Counted from the stretch's first letter, positions 36,645 through 46,651 are shown. The stretch is 64,000 nucleotides of DNA from Pseudomonas sp. ERMR1:02 (GCF_002277815.1 NZ_NKJI01000008.1:62001-126000); one strand, 5' to 3'. Notes: generated from the letters alone by a model not told the origin. A program made the numbers and translations.

Positions 36645-39600
36645 ATGGGCGCTTTATGGCAAACCGATTCGAGTAAAACTGTGGTCCCGACTGAACAAGT
36701 GGATGGAGAAGCGCCTTTACCTGAAAAACCCCGCCGTTCCCGGCACGGCTGGAAGGCTTTCTGGTTACTGCTGCTGATCATTGCGATTGTCGTAGGCTTG
36801 GCCGCGTCCAAGGAAATGCGCACTTCGAGGTTTCAGGCACGGGAGGTCAGCAAGTTTGCCAAAACCCTGAGCTATGAACTCAAACCCGGTCCCAGCGATG
36901 CGATTCATTATCCGGGTGCCGGCCCGTTCGATTTGCGCCTGGGCTACAGCTCACTGGACGAATTCCTGCCGCGGCTGCTCAAGCGCGATTACGTGATTTC
37001 CGCACAGACCCGCTTTTCTCCGGCGCTGATGAACTACAGCAACAAGGGCTTTTTCGTGCCCTATTCGGAGAAAATCCAGGCAGGGTTGTCGATCACCGAT
37101 TGTAAGGCGGCACCGCTTTACCAGTTCAATTATCCGCAACAGCTCTATTCCAGCTTCGAGTCGATCCCGCCAGTCGTGATCAACAGCTTGCTGTTTGTCG
37201 AAAACCGCTTCCTGCTCGACCCTCGCCAGCCTATGGCCAACCCTGCTGTGGACTGGCCGCGGTTCGGCATGGCGGCGTATACCCAGGTCGCCAAGCTGCT
37301 GCACCTGCCCGGTCAATCAGCCGGCGGCAGTACCCTGGCGACGCAACTGGAGAAGTACCGACACTCCCCCGATGGCTTGACCGTGTCGGGTGGGGAGAAA
37401 ATCCGTCAGATGATTTCCGCCAGCGTGCGGGCCTACCAGGACGGGCCTGAAACGCTCAAGGTGCGGCAGAACGTGGTGCGCGATTACCTCAACAGCGTGC
37501 CCCTGTCGGCCGTACCTGGTCACGGTGAAGTACACGGCATGGCTGAAGGTTTGCGCGTGTGGTACGGCGTCGACTTCAGCAAGGCCAACGAAAGCCTGAA
37601 CAGCGACGCGACGGATCCAAAAAGCCTGGCCGAGAAAGGCCTGGCCCTGCGCGAGATGCTGTCCTTGATGATTGCCCAGCGCCGACCTTCCCATTACCTG
37701 ACCAAGGGCCGCGATGAGCTGGCCGACCTCACCGACAGTCATATCCGCTTGCTGGCCCAGAACAATGTGATCGATGCGCCTTTCGCCGCTGCGGCACTGG
37801 CCAGCAAGGTCACCTATCGCGACTGGGCGTTACAGCCAACCATTCAACCGATCGAAACCAACAAGGGCATCAGTGTGGCGCGCAGCCGGTTGGCCGGTTT
37901 GCTCAATCGTCCGCTGTATGACCTCGACCGCCTCGACCTCTCGGCCACCAGCACCCTGCAAGGCGATCTGCAAACCCAGGCTACCGCGTACTTGAAAAAA
38001 CTCGCCGACCCGGTCTATGCCGCACAAATCGGCCTGATGGGCGAACGCTTGCTGACCCCCACCAGCACCACACAAGTGCGTTACAGCTTCACTCTGTTCG
38101 AACTGACCCCGGACGGCTCGCGGGTGCGGGTGCAGACCGACAGCACCGATCAGCCGTTCGACATCAACGAAGGCAGCAAACTGGAGTTGGGCTCTACCGC
38201 GAAAATGCGCGTGCTGACCACTTATCTGCAAATCATCTCTGAATTGCACGACAAATATGCCGGCATGACCGTGCCGGAACTGAAGAAAGTCGACGTGCCG
38301 GAGCAGGATCACATTAGTCGATGGGTCGTCGATTACATGATCCAGAACAAGGACCGCAACCTGTCGACCCTGCTCGGTGCCGCGCTGGACCGCAAATACT
38401 CTGCCAGCCCCGGCGAAGCGTTTTTCACTGGTGGTGGCCTGCATGTATTCCATAACTTCCGCAAGGAAGATAACGGCCGCATGCCGACCCTGCGTGACGC
38501 CATACGAGAGTCGATCAACCTGCCGTTCATTCGCCTGATGCGTGACCTGGTGCGCTACACCACCTACTCGGGCCCCAACAACAGCGCCGAACTGCTCAAG
38601 GACGACCGCGACCCAAGGCGTCAGGAATACCTGGCCGAGTTCGCCGACCGCGAGGGCACATCGTTTCTGCTCAAGTTCTGGAAAAGGTACAAAAACAAGG
38701 ACACCCAGGAGCGACTCGAAACCTTCCTCGACAGCATGCGCCCGACGCCGATCCGTATGGCTGCCGTACACCGATATCTACTGCCGCATGCCAGCCAGGA
38801 GAGCTTCAACAACTTTGTGCGCTCGCACCTCACAGGCGCCAAGCTCACTGAAAAACTCACGGACGATCGCCTTGTGCGCCTCTATGACGCGTATGGCCCC
38901 GGCACATACGATCTACCGGACCAGGGTTTCATCGCCAAGGTCCACCCGCTCGATCTGTGGCTGATGGGCTATTTGTTGAACCATCCCGACGCCAAGTGGA
39001 GTGAAATCGTCAAGGCCAGCCAGTTTGAGCGCCAGGAGGTTTATAGCTGGCTGTTCAAAAGCAAACACAAGGGCGCCCGCGACGGCCGCATCCGCACCAT
39101 GCTGGAAATCGAGGCGTTCCTCGACATTCACCAGCGCTGGCAAAAGGTCGGTTACCCGTTCGATCACCTGGTGCCATCGCTGGCCACCGCCATCGGTAGC
39201 TCTGGCGACCGCCCGGCAGCGTTGGCCGAGCTGATTGGTACCATTCTCAACGACGGCGTGCGGATGCCGACGCTGCGTATCGACAGCCTGCACTTTGCCG
39301 CGAACACACCGTATGAAACCAAGCTGAACAATGATCCGGATGTCGGCAAACGGGTGATGCCTTCCGAGGTGGCAACCGCCATGCGTGGAGCGCTGTCGCA
39401 AGTGGTGGATGCCGGCACGGCCAAACGCGTCTCCGGGAGTTTCGTGACACCCGATGGCAAACCGTTGGCCATGGGCGGCAAGACCGGCACCGGCGACAAC
39501 CGCATCGAGGCCTTCGGTTCGGGTGGGCGAATCCTGAGTTCGAAATCCATCAACCGCACTGCCACCTTCGTGTTCTACATCGGGGACACCCATTTCGGCA

Positions 39601-39758
39601 CCTTGACCGCCTTCGTACCCGGAGCCTCCGCCGAAGCGTTCAAGTTCACTTCAGCGTTACCGGTTCAGGTGCTCAAGGGCATGGCGCCGATTCTCACGCC
39701 GTACTTGCAGCCAGGCAGCCATACGATGTGTCTGCCGCTTGAATTATCACGGCGGTGA
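36645..39758 (+). CDS. Class A penicillin-binding protein (GT51 + transpeptidase), long form
   Basis: 1037 residues. One inner-membrane helix at about 36-54 (WKAFWLLLLIIAIVVGLAA). The GT51-like domain has the catalytic-Glu region SLLFVENRFLLDPRQPMANPAVDWPR and GGSTLATQLEKYR. The transpeptidase has S-x-x-K as STAK (Ser517), SxN as RESINLPF and KTG near residue 946 (GGKTGTGDNR). It should polymerise and crosslink peptidoglycan in the periplasm. It is longer than typical PBP1a/1b (about 800), with extra sequence between the two domains and inside the transpeptidase. The start is ATG 36645; the upstream extension lacks sense. Confidence 0.82.
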   Translation: MGALWQTDSSKTVVPTEQVDGEAPLPEKPRRSRHGWKAFWLLLLIIAIVVGLAASKEMRTSRFQAREVSKFAKTLSYELKPGPSDAIHYPGAGPFDLRLGYSSLDEFLPRLLKRDYVISAQTRFSPALMNYSNKGFFVPYSEKIQAGLSITDCKAAPLYQFNYPQQLYSSFESIPPVVINSLLFVENRFLLDPRQPMANPAVDWPRFGMAAYTQVAKLLHLPGQSAGGSTLATQLEKYRHSPDGLTVSGGEKIRQMISASVRAYQDGPETLKVRQNVVRDYLNSVPLSAVPGHGEVHGMAEGLRVWYGVDFSKANESLNSDATDPKSLAEKGLALREMLSLMIAQRRPSHYLTKGRDELADLTDSHIRLLAQNNVIDAPFAAAALASKVTYRDWALQPTIQPIETNKGISVARSRLAGLLNRPLYDLDRLDLSATSTLQGDLQTQATAYLKKLADPVYAAQIGLMGERLLTPTSTTQVRYSFTLFELTPDGSRVRVQTDSTDQPFDINEGSKLELGSTAKMRVLTTYLQIISELHDKYAGMTVPELKKVDVPEQDHISRWVVDYMIQNKDRNLSTLLGAALDRKYSASPGEAFFTGGGLHVFHNFRKEDNGRMPTLRDAIRESINLPFIRLMRDLVRYTTYSGPNNSAELLKDDRDPRRQEYLAEFADREGTSFLLKFWKRYKNKDTQERLETFLDSMRPTPIRMAAVHRYLLPHASQESFNNFVRSHLTGAKLTEKLTDDRLVRLYDAYGPGTYDLPDQGFIAKVHPLDLWLMGYLLNHPDAKWSEIVKASQFERQEVYSWLFKSKHKGARDGRIRTMLEIEAFLDIHQRWQKVGYPFDHLVPSLATAIGSSGDRPAALAELIGTILNDGVRMPTLRIDSLHFAANTPYETKLNNDPDVGKRVMPSEVATAMRGALSQVVDAGTAKRVSGSFVTPDGKPLAMGGKTGTGDNRIEAFGSGGRILSSKSINRTATFVFYIGDTHFGTLTAFVPGASAEAFKFTSALPVQVLKGMAPILTPYLQPGSHTMCLPLELSRR

Positions 39759-39846
39759 AATTCCAGGCCCGGGATGTGTCCAGGGTTTTGAGTCAACCGC
39801 TGGTCGTTAACGCGAACGATTCTCGTAAAACGACTTGCCCCATCAA

Positions 39847-39858
39847 AAGATATATCTT
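39847..39858. promoter_or_regulatory. Palindromic operator before the padR-like gene
   Basis: AAGATATATCTT is a perfect 12-bp palindrome 36 bp before the start codon. A wider AGATA...TATCT repeat overlaps it (39848-39869). The AT-rich dyad in a GC-rich gap, directly before a PadR-type gene, fits self-repression. Confidence 0.6.
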
Positions 39859-39893
39859 AAGTTGTATCTAAATACGACGAGAGAAGATATCCG

Positions 39894-40469
39894 ATGAGAG
39901 ACCATCATTCCCCACACCGCGAACACGGCGACGGCCGCGACGGTTTTGAAAAACGTCCTGGCCGCGAACGCGGCGGCCGCGGTCCCCGGGTCTTTGCCCC
40001 CGGCGATCTGAAGCTGCTGCTGCTGGCGTTGATCGCCGAGCAGCCCTGTCACGGCTATGACCTGATCCGCCAGATCGAAGGCATGTTCGACGGCGCCTAC
40101 AGCCCCAGCCCCGGTGTTATCTACCCGACCCTGACATTTCTGGAAGAAAGCGAAATGATCCTGGGCGACGCTGAAGGCGGAAAAAAACGCTACAGCGTGA
40201 CCGATGCCGGTCGTCTGTCCCTGAAGGAACAGGCGATCGCCCTGGACGGGGTACGGATGCGCATCGAGGTCAGCAAACGTTCACTGCGTGGCCACGATCG
40301 CCCGCCGGAGATCCATGAAGCGGTGCATAACCTGCGTTATGCCTTGCAAATGCACCACGGTCGCTGGAGCCCGGAAGAAATTCTGCGAGTGCGCGACCTG
40401 CTCAACAACACCGCCAAAGCCATCGTCGACGGCCCTGCCGTTACAGCTGTCCAGGAGTCCGCCGAATGA
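39894..40469 (+). CDS. PadR-family regulator, YqjI/NfeR-like
   Basis: 191 residues. A His/Arg/Gly-rich N-terminal extension (DHHSPHREHGDG...) precedes a PadR winged helix: LKLLLLALIAEQPCHGYDLIRQIEG, SPGVIYPTLTFLEESEMI, GKKRYSVTDAG. The metal-binding-like tail on the N-terminus and the partner gene match E. coli YqjI (NfeR), a nickel/iron-responsive repressor of the ferric reductase YqjH. Here the pair is an operon with ATGA overlap instead of divergent. Confidence 0.85.
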   Translation: MRDHHSPHREHGDGRDGFEKRPGRERGGRGPRVFAPGDLKLLLLALIAEQPCHGYDLIRQIEGMFDGAYSPSPGVIYPTLTFLEESEMILGDAEGGKKRYSVTDAGRLSLKEQAIALDGVRMRIEVSKRSLRGHDRPPEIHEAVHNLRYALQMHHGRWSPEEILRVRDLLNNTAKAIVDGPAVTAVQESAE

Positions 40470-41257
40470 CCGATGTAATCCATCCATCCCAAACCATTCA
40501 CCGCGTCATGCATGAAATCAAACGTCGTCGCCTGGAAGTGTTGCGGGTGGTCGAACTGACGCCGCGCATGCGCCGGATCACACTGGGCGGGCCTGAACTG
40601 GCGGAGTTCGTCAGCCTCGGCACGGACGATCACGTCAAGCTACTGTTCCCGCAAAATGCCGCGGAACGAGCGGCACTGGAAACCCTGGTACTCGGCGCTG
40701 GCAAAAGCGACGTACCGATGCCCGCGATGCGCGACTACACGCCGCGTCGCTATGATCTGGACTCGCTGGAGATGGACATCGATTTCGTCCTGCATGGCGA
40801 CGGCCCCGCCTCGACCTGGGCCGAACAGGCCACACCCGGCCAGTTCCTGCACATCGGCGGGCCAAGGGGTTCGATGATCGTGCCGGACATCTTCGACAGC
40901 TACCTGTTGATCGGCGACGAGACCGCCCTGCCCGCCATCGCCCGACGCCTGGAAGGTCTGGCGGCCAATCGCCGGGCGCTGGTGATCGTGGAAGTGGAGA
41001 ACGGCAAGGAGCAGCAGACACTGCAGAGCGCTGCCGAATTCAATGTGATCTGGGTGCTGCGCGAAGGTGGTAAGGACCATTTGCTGACCACCGTACGGCA
41101 GGTCCGGATCCCCACCGGCAGCTTGTATGCCTGGGTGGCGACCGAAAGCAAAGTGTCGCGGCAGATTCGCCGGGTGTTGCTGGATGAGCATGGGTTGGAC
41201 GAGCAGTTCGTCAAGGCTGTGGGCTACTGGCGGCTGGATGACACTGATGAGCAATAG
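40466..41257 (+). CDS. NADPH-dependent ferric siderophore reductase (SIP family, YqjH-like)
   Basis: 263 residues. FAD-binding barrel with the SIP signature RDYTPRRYD and HGDGPASTWAEQATPGQFLHIGGPRGS; NAD(P)-binding half with YLLIGDETALPAIARRLE; aromatic C-terminus GYWRLDDTDEQ. Reduces ferric siderophores in the cytosol to release iron. Its start overlaps the PadR-like regulator, so it is under the same palindromic operator. Confidence 0.9.
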   Translation: MTDVIHPSQTIHRVMHEIKRRRLEVLRVVELTPRMRRITLGGPELAEFVSLGTDDHVKLLFPQNAAERAALETLVLGAGKSDVPMPAMRDYTPRRYDLDSLEMDIDFVLHGDGPASTWAEQATPGQFLHIGGPRGSMIVPDIFDSYLLIGDETALPAIARRLEGLAANRRALVIVEVENGKEQQTLQSAAEFNVIWVLREGGKDHLLTTVRQVRIPTGSLYAWVATESKVSRQIRRVLLDEHGLDEQFVKAVGYWRLDDTDEQ

Positions 41258-41265
41258 TGTCATTG

Positions 41266-41371
41266 CGGGCCTCTTCGCGAGCAAGCCCGCTCCCACATTT
41301 TAATCGGTGGTGAACACAAAACTTGTACACGCCAGTGATCAAATGTGGGAGCGGGCTTGCTCGCGAAGGCA
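41266..41371. repeat. REP doublet, CGGGCTTGCTCGCGAA subtype
   Basis: CTCTTCGCGAGCAAGCCCGCTCCCACATTT and inverted AATGTGGGAGCGGGCTTGCTCGCGAAGG; 'GTGGGAGC' replaces 'GTAGGAGC'. Between converging genes. Confidence 0.88.
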
Positions 41372-41374
41372 ATG

Positions 41375-42042
41375 TCACTGCCGCGAGAAATCCGAACCTG
41401 TACTACGACGCCCGAGCCACCGATCAATACCTATCAATAGCAGCGCAATCACCACAAACCCCACCAGCAACCCACCTGCATTGATAAACACCTGTGGATA
41501 ACCCAGCTTGCCGACATCAATGAACGGATACGGATAAGCCGCTAGCAAATGCCCGCGCAGCAGCGCATAGGCGAAGTACACCAGCGGATAAATCGCCCAC
41601 GCCGCGATGTGCCGCAGTCGCAATGTGCCCTTGGGCACACAGCACCACCAATACCCAGAAACAGCAACGGCATGACGTCGTGCATCAGTTCATCGGCCAG
41701 CCATTGCCAGCCTTCGGGATGCCACAAATGGCGCAGCAACAGGCTATACACCAGGCCGACCACGGCGATGCTCACGGCAACGCCGCTGCTGACCCACGGC
41801 TGCAAAAACCAGCGACGCGCAGCAGATTCGCGGGACGTCAGCTCACAGGTCAACACGGTCGCCACCAGTGTGTTACTCAGCACTGTGAAGTAACTGAAGA
41901 AGCTCACCAGCCCGCCCAGCAGGCTGGCCGCCAATGTCCAGCGTGAATAGAACGTCAGGTACAGCTCAATACTCAATCCGGCCCAGCCAAGGACGGCGGC
42001 CACGGCGACAAAGCGACGTCGCGTGACTGACTGGGTAACCAT
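41375..42042 (-). pseudogene. Pr6Pr-family membrane protein, one frameshift
   Basis: Six-helix protein of about 222 residues in two frames. Front: VAVAAVLGWAGLSIELYLTF, LLGGLVSFFSYFTVLSNTLVAT, LMHDVMPLLFLG. Rear: VPKGTLRLRHIAAWAIYPLVYFAYALLRG, PYPFIDVGKLGYPQVFINAGGLLVGF. Adding one base near 41653 gives MPLLFLGYWWCCVPKGTL, the family's conserved centre. Start MVTQSVTRRR at 42042. Function unknown. Confidence 0.75.
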
Positions 42043-42044
42043 GT

Positions 42045-42275
42045 TCAGAGCGGACGCTTGGTGCGCATCAACTTCACGTACAAGCGCTCCACCTTTTCCC
42101 GTGCCCATGGGGTTTTGCGCAGAAAGGTCAGGCTCGACTTGATGCTCGGGTCACTCTTGAAACAGCGGATATCGATGCGCTCGGCCAGCCCCGACCATTC
42201 GTAATGTTCAACCAGGGCATTGAGAATTTGCTCCAGGGTTACGCCGTGCAGCGGGTCGTTGGTCTGTTCGGTCAT
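42045..42275 (-). CDS. VF530-family (DUF2132) protein
   Basis: 76 residues: [56 protein letters not shown]. This is the near-invariant VF530 family, thought to bind DNA from its structure. It starts at ATG 42275 and ends two bases before the Pr6Pr start, so the two form an operon. Confidence 0.9.
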   Translation of the reverse strand: MTEQTNDPLHGVTLEQILNALVEHYEWSGLAERIDIRCFKSDPSIKSSLTFLRKTPWAREKVERLYVKLMRTKRPL

Positions 42276-42368
42276 GCCGGGCCTTCAGCGATGTAGGGAT
42301 GGGAAGCCGCGCACCTTAGCCGAGGGCTTCGTTGGGGGGAAGCGGTCTGTTAAATGTAGGTGAATCTG

Positions 42369-42470
42369 TGTAGGAGCGAGCTTGCTCGCGATGGTCGTTA
42401 ACGATAACGCGTGCATTCTGGATTAACGCGTTGCTCAAACCTACTTCGCAAGCAAGCTCGCTCCTACAGG
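42369..42470. repeat. REP doublet in the vf530/oprB gap
   Basis: TGTAGGAGCGAGCTTGCTCGCGATGG and inverted GCAAGCAAGCTCGCTCCTACAGG. The 42276-42638 gap otherwise holds only promoter sequence for the divergent genes. Confidence 0.88.
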
Positions 42471-42638
42471 GATATGGGTTTTTTCGCGGCACTGTTACCA
42501 AATCCGAAACGATGCATGTCAGTAAAAGCCCTTTCTCTATTTGTAACAGAACATTATCCTTGCACGCTCTAGCTGAAACGCTTCCGCTACCCGCTTCGCC
42601 TCTGCTGTTTCCGTTCATTCCCCAGAAAAAGATCAAGA

Positions 42639-44021
42639 ATGCCTGATTTACAAACCTCGAAAGACAGCGCTGTCTTTCCCCCTGCCGTTCGCCAAAAACA
42701 CTTGAGCCTGATCGGCGGATTCACCGCGCTTAGCCTCGCTACCTGCGTTCAGGCCGCCCCGGCCTTCGATAGCGAATCACCGTGGATGCTCGGCGACTGG
42801 AACGGCACGCGCACTGAACTTGCGGAAAAAGGCTACGACTTCAAAGTCGATTACACCGGCGAAATGGGCAGCAATCTGCACGGTGGCTACGACCACGATC
42901 GCACCGCTCGCTACAGCGACCAGTTCGGCCTCGGCAGCCACCTCGATTTGCAGAAGATTCTTGGCTGGGACGATGCTGAATTTCAGCTGACCATTACCGA
43001 GCGCAGCGGCAACAACATCAGCAACGACCGCATCAATGACCCGCGCGTCGGCGGTTTCACCTCGGCTCAGGAAGTCTGGGGCCGCGGGCAAACCTGGCGT
43101 TTGACGCAGATGTGGTACCAGCAGAAATTCTTCGACCAGAAGCTCGACATCAAGGTCGGCCGCTTTGGCGAGGGCGAAGACTTCAACAGCTTTCCCTGCG
43201 ACTTCCAGAACCTGGCGTTCTGCGGCTCACAGGTCGGCAACTGGGTCGGCGACATCTGGTACAACTGGCCGGTCAGCCAATGGGCGATGCGGGTCAAATA
43301 TCACCTGACGCCTGAGCTGTACGCGCAAGTCGGCGCTTACGAGCAAAACCCGTCGAACCTCGATCGCGGCAATGGTTTCAAACTGAGCGGTAGCGGCACC
43401 CAGGGCGCGATCCTGCCAGTGGAACTGGTGTGGACGCCAAAGCTCAACGGCCTGCCGGGCGAATACCGCGCCGGTTACTACTACAGCACCGCCAATGCCA
43501 CCGATGTCTACAAAGACAGCAACGGCCAGCCCGCCGCCCTGAGTGGCGAGGCTTATCGCAGTGCGTCGAGCAAACACGGTGTGTGGCTGGGCATTCAGCA
43601 GCAAATCACCAGCATCGCCAGCGACCATTCGCGCGGCCTGAGCGTGTTCGCCAACGCAACGATGCACGACAAGAAGACCAACGCCATCGACAACTATGTC
43701 CAGGCTGGCATCGTCTACAAAGGCTTGTTCGATGCCCGTGCCAAGGATGACATCGGTTTCGCCATGGCCCGCGTCCACGTCAACCCGGCCTATCGCAAGA
43801 ACGCCGAGGCGACCAATCAGGCCCATGCGGTTTTCGACTACGACGACCCGTCGTTCCTGCCGCCTCAGGACACCGAATACAGCGCCGAACTCTATTACGG
43901 CGTGCACGTCACCAATTGGCTGACCGTGCGCCCAAACCTGCAATACATCCGCCACCCCGGTGGCGTGGACCAGGTCGACGACGCGCTGATTGGCGGGATC
44001 AAGGTCACTTCGTCCTTCTAA
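42639..44021 (+). CDS. oprB: Carbohydrate-selective porin OprB
   Basis: 460 residues. Signal-like segment (LSLIGGFTALSLATCVQAAPA), then SPWMLGDWNGTRTELAEKGYDFKVDYTGE, the OprB opening, a beta-barrel with FNSFPCDFQNLAFCGSQVGNW, and terminal ...GGIKVTSSF ending in Phe. Passes glucose and other sugars through the outer membrane. It sits just before gcd, as in P. putida, so glucose entering the periplasm is oxidised at once. The first 18 residues before the hydrophobic core are unusually long; an internal start is possible. Confidence 0.92.
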   Translation: MPDLQTSKDSAVFPPAVRQKHLSLIGGFTALSLATCVQAAPAFDSESPWMLGDWNGTRTELAEKGYDFKVDYTGEMGSNLHGGYDHDRTARYSDQFGLGSHLDLQKILGWDDAEFQLTITERSGNNISNDRINDPRVGGFTSAQEVWGRGQTWRLTQMWYQQKFFDQKLDIKVGRFGEGEDFNSFPCDFQNLAFCGSQVGNWVGDIWYNWPVSQWAMRVKYHLTPELYAQVGAYEQNPSNLDRGNGFKLSGSGTQGAILPVELVWTPKLNGLPGEYRAGYYYSTANATDVYKDSNGQPAALSGEAYRSASSKHGVWLGIQQQITSIASDHSRGLSVFANATMHDKKTNAIDNYVQAGIVYKGLFDARAKDDIGFAMARVHVNPAYRKNAEATNQAHAVFDYDDPSFLPPQDTEYSAELYYGVHVTNWLTVRPNLQYIRHPGGVDQVDDALIGGIKVTSSF

Positions 44022-44036
44022 CCAACACCGCAAACC

Positions 44037-44128
44037 GTGTAGGAGCTGGCTTGCCAGCGAAGACGGTCTTTCAGCCAATCAAGATGTTGCCTGATCCACC
44101 GTTTTCGCTGGCAAGCCAGCTCCTACAA
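44037..44128. repeat. REP doublet, GCTGGCTTGCCAGC subtype
   Basis: TGTAGGAGCTGGCTTGCCAGCGAAGACGG and inverted CCGTTTTCGCTGGCAAGCCAGCTCCTACA between oprB and gcd. Confidence 0.9.
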
Positions 44129-44222
44129 GGGATGCGTCAATTTATCTAAACCATGCCCCGCAGGATCATCATCTACAGTGAACCTGCGCGGGACTACTTG
44201 AAACGTCACGGAGAACCACACT

Positions 44223-46631
44223 ATGAGCACTGATGGTGCTTTGAGTCGAAGCCGCCTGCTGCCGAGCCTGCTCGGCATCCTGCTTCTGCTAATGGGCCTG
44301 GCCATGCTGGCCGGGGGGATCAAGCTGAGCATGCTCGGCGGCTCGCTGTATTACCTGCTGGCAGGTATCGGTCTGGCGCTGACCGGCGTCCTGCTGATCG
44401 CCGCCCGCCGCGCTGCGCTGGGCCTCTACGCACTGGTGCTGTTCGCCAGCACCGTGTGGGCGCTGTGGGAGGTTGGCCTGGACTGGTGGCAACTGGTGCC
44501 GCGTCTGGCGATGTTGTTTGCACTGGGCATCGTCATGTTACTGCCGTGGTTGCGCCGTCCCCTGCTGCGCGAAGGCGCCGCACCGATGGGCACCGGCGCG
44601 CTGAGCGTAGCTGTAGTTCTGGCGGGCGTTGCTGCACTGGCCAGCCAGTTCACCAACCCCGGTGAAATCAAGGGCCAACTGGACCGCGACAGCGTGTCGG
44701 GCATGACCAATACCGCACCGGCCATGCCGGACGGCGACTGGAACTCCTACGGCCGCAGCGCTCACGGCGATCGTTACTCGCCACTGGCGCAAATCACCCC
44801 GCAGAACGTGAACAAACTGGTACCGGCCTGGACCTACCGCACCGGTGACCTGCCAGGGCCGAACGATCCCGGCGAAACCACCGCCGAAAACACCCCGCTG
44901 AAAGTCAACGGCATGCTCTACGTCTGCACGCCGCACAGCCAGGTGATAGCGCTGGACCCGGACACCGGCAAGGAAATCTGGCGTTTCGATCCGAAGCTCT
45001 CCACGCAGAATGCGGCGAACTTCAAGGGTTGGGCGCACATGACCTGCCGTGGCGTGACTTATCACGATGACGCCGTGTACGCCTCCGAACAGAGCCCGAC
45101 CGGCAGCGCCAGCGCACCGCTGGCCAGCATCTGCCCACGCCGGATCTTCCTGCCGACCGCCGATACCCGTCTGATCGCCCTCAACGCCGACACGGGCAAG
45201 ATGTGCGAAGACTTCGGTGACAAGGGCCAGGTCGACCTGCGCGCCAACATAGGCGGCTTCACTGCCGGCGGTTACTACTCCACCTCGCCGCCAGCGGTCA
45301 CCAAGGACTTGGTGGTGATTGGCGGCCACGTCACCGACAACGTTTCCACCGACGAGCCAAGCGGCGTGATCCGCGCGTTCGACGTGCACACCGGCAAACT
45401 GGTATGGAACTGGGATAGCGGCAAACCGGACGATACGACGCCGATTGCCGAAGGCCAGATCTACACCCGTAACTCGCCGAACATGTGGTCCATGTTCGCG
45501 GTCGATGAAAAACTCGGCATGCTCTACCTGCCGATGGGCAACCAGACTCCGGACCAGTTCGGTGGTGCCCGCACGCCAGAATCGGAACTGCACTCCGCCG
45601 GTCTGACCGCCCTGGACATTGCCACCGGTAAAGTGCGCTGGCACTTCCAGTTCACCCACCATGACCTGTGGGACATGGACGTGGGCGGCCAGCCGACCCT
45701 GATGGACCTGAAAACCGCAGACGGCGTGAAGCCAGCGGTATTGGCGTCCACCAAGCAAGGCAGCATCTACGTACTGGACCGCAGCACCGGTAAGGCCATC
45801 GTGCCGATCAATGAAGTGCCGGTGCCGCAAGGCGCGGTGGAAGGCGACCACACGTCGCCGACCCAACCGAAATCCGACCTCAACTTCATGCCGCCACCGT
45901 TGAAAGAGCGCGACATGTGGGGCGTCACCCCGTTCGACCAGCTGGTTTGCCGGATCACCTTCAAATCCATGCGCTACGACGGCCCGTTCACGCCGCCATC
46001 GTTGCAAGGTTCGATTGTTTATCCAGGAAACTTCGGTGTGTTCGACTGGGGCGGCATCTCGGTTGATCCGGTGCGTCAGATCGCTTTCGTCAACCCGGAC
46101 TGGATGGCGTTCAAATCCAGGCTGATCCCGGCTGCGGAAATCGCCGCCCAAGGCCCGCGCAAAAGCGAAACCGAAGGCGTGCAGCCAAACAAAGGCGCGC
46201 CATACGGCGTGGTCCTTGAAGCGCTGCTGTCGCCAATGGGCCTGCCGTGCCAAGCGCCAGCATGGGGCTATGTGGCCGCGGTCGACCTGACCACCCACAA
46301 AACCATCTGGATGCACAAGAACGGCACCGTGCGCGACAGCTCACCGGTTCCGATTCCGCTGAGCATGGGCGTGCCAAGCCTGGGCGGCACCTTCACCACC
46401 GCCGGTGGCGTGGGCTTCCTGAGCGGCACGCTCGACCAGTACCTGCGTGCCTACGACGTTAAAAACGGCAAGCAACTGTGGGAAGGCCGCCTGCCGGCCG
46501 GCGCGCAAACCACGCCAATGACCTATGCCGGCAAGGATGGCAAGCAATACGTGCTCGTCGTCGCCGGCGGTCACGGTTCGCTGGGCACCAGACAGGGTGA
46601 CTATGTGATTGCGTACAAACTGTCCGAGTAA
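44223..46631 (+). CDS. gcd: Membrane-bound PQQ-dependent glucose dehydrogenase
   Basis: 802 residues. Five N-terminal membrane helices (LLPSLLGILLLLMGLAMLAGG through LSVAVVLAGVAALAS), then an eight-bladed propeller facing the periplasm: DWNSYGRSAHGDRYSPLAQITPQNV, YVCTPHSQVIALDPDTGKEIWRFD, WGGISVDPVRQI, LGGTFTTAGGVGFLSGTLDQYLRAYD. Uses PQQ and calcium to oxidise glucose to gluconolactone, passing electrons to ubiquinone. Full length for the Gcd/quinate dehydrogenase family. A strong terminator follows. Confidence 0.93.
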   Translation: MSTDGALSRSRLLPSLLGILLLLMGLAMLAGGIKLSMLGGSLYYLLAGIGLALTGVLLIAARRAALGLYALVLFASTVWALWEVGLDWWQLVPRLAMLFALGIVMLLPWLRRPLLREGAAPMGTGALSVAVVLAGVAALASQFTNPGEIKGQLDRDSVSGMTNTAPAMPDGDWNSYGRSAHGDRYSPLAQITPQNVNKLVPAWTYRTGDLPGPNDPGETTAENTPLKVNGMLYVCTPHSQVIALDPDTGKEIWRFDPKLSTQNAANFKGWAHMTCRGVTYHDDAVYASEQSPTGSASAPLASICPRRIFLPTADTRLIALNADTGKMCEDFGDKGQVDLRANIGGFTAGGYYSTSPPAVTKDLVVIGGHVTDNVSTDEPSGVIRAFDVHTGKLVWNWDSGKPDDTTPIAEGQIYTRNSPNMWSMFAVDEKLGMLYLPMGNQTPDQFGGARTPESELHSAGLTALDIATGKVRWHFQFTHHDLWDMDVGGQPTLMDLKTADGVKPAVLASTKQGSIYVLDRSTGKAIVPINEVPVPQGAVEGDHTSPTQPKSDLNFMPPPLKERDMWGVTPFDQLVCRITFKSMRYDGPFTPPSLQGSIVYPGNFGVFDWGGISVDPVRQIAFVNPDWMAFKSRLIPAAEIAAQGPRKSETEGVQPNKGAPYGVVLEALLSPMGLPCQAPAWGYVAAVDLTTHKTIWMHKNGTVRDSSPVPIPLSMGVPSLGGTFTTAGGVGFLSGTLDQYLRAYDVKNGKQLWEGRLPAGAQTTPMTYAGKDGKQYVLVVAGGHGSLGTRQGDYVIAYKLSE

Positions 46632-46651
46632 GTTTCAACGGCAGTAAAATC

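Noticed and set aside
44538..46316. 592-codon minus-strand open frame opposite gcd
   Set aside because: Shadow of Gcd in a GC-rich gene; no start signal, no recognisable domain.
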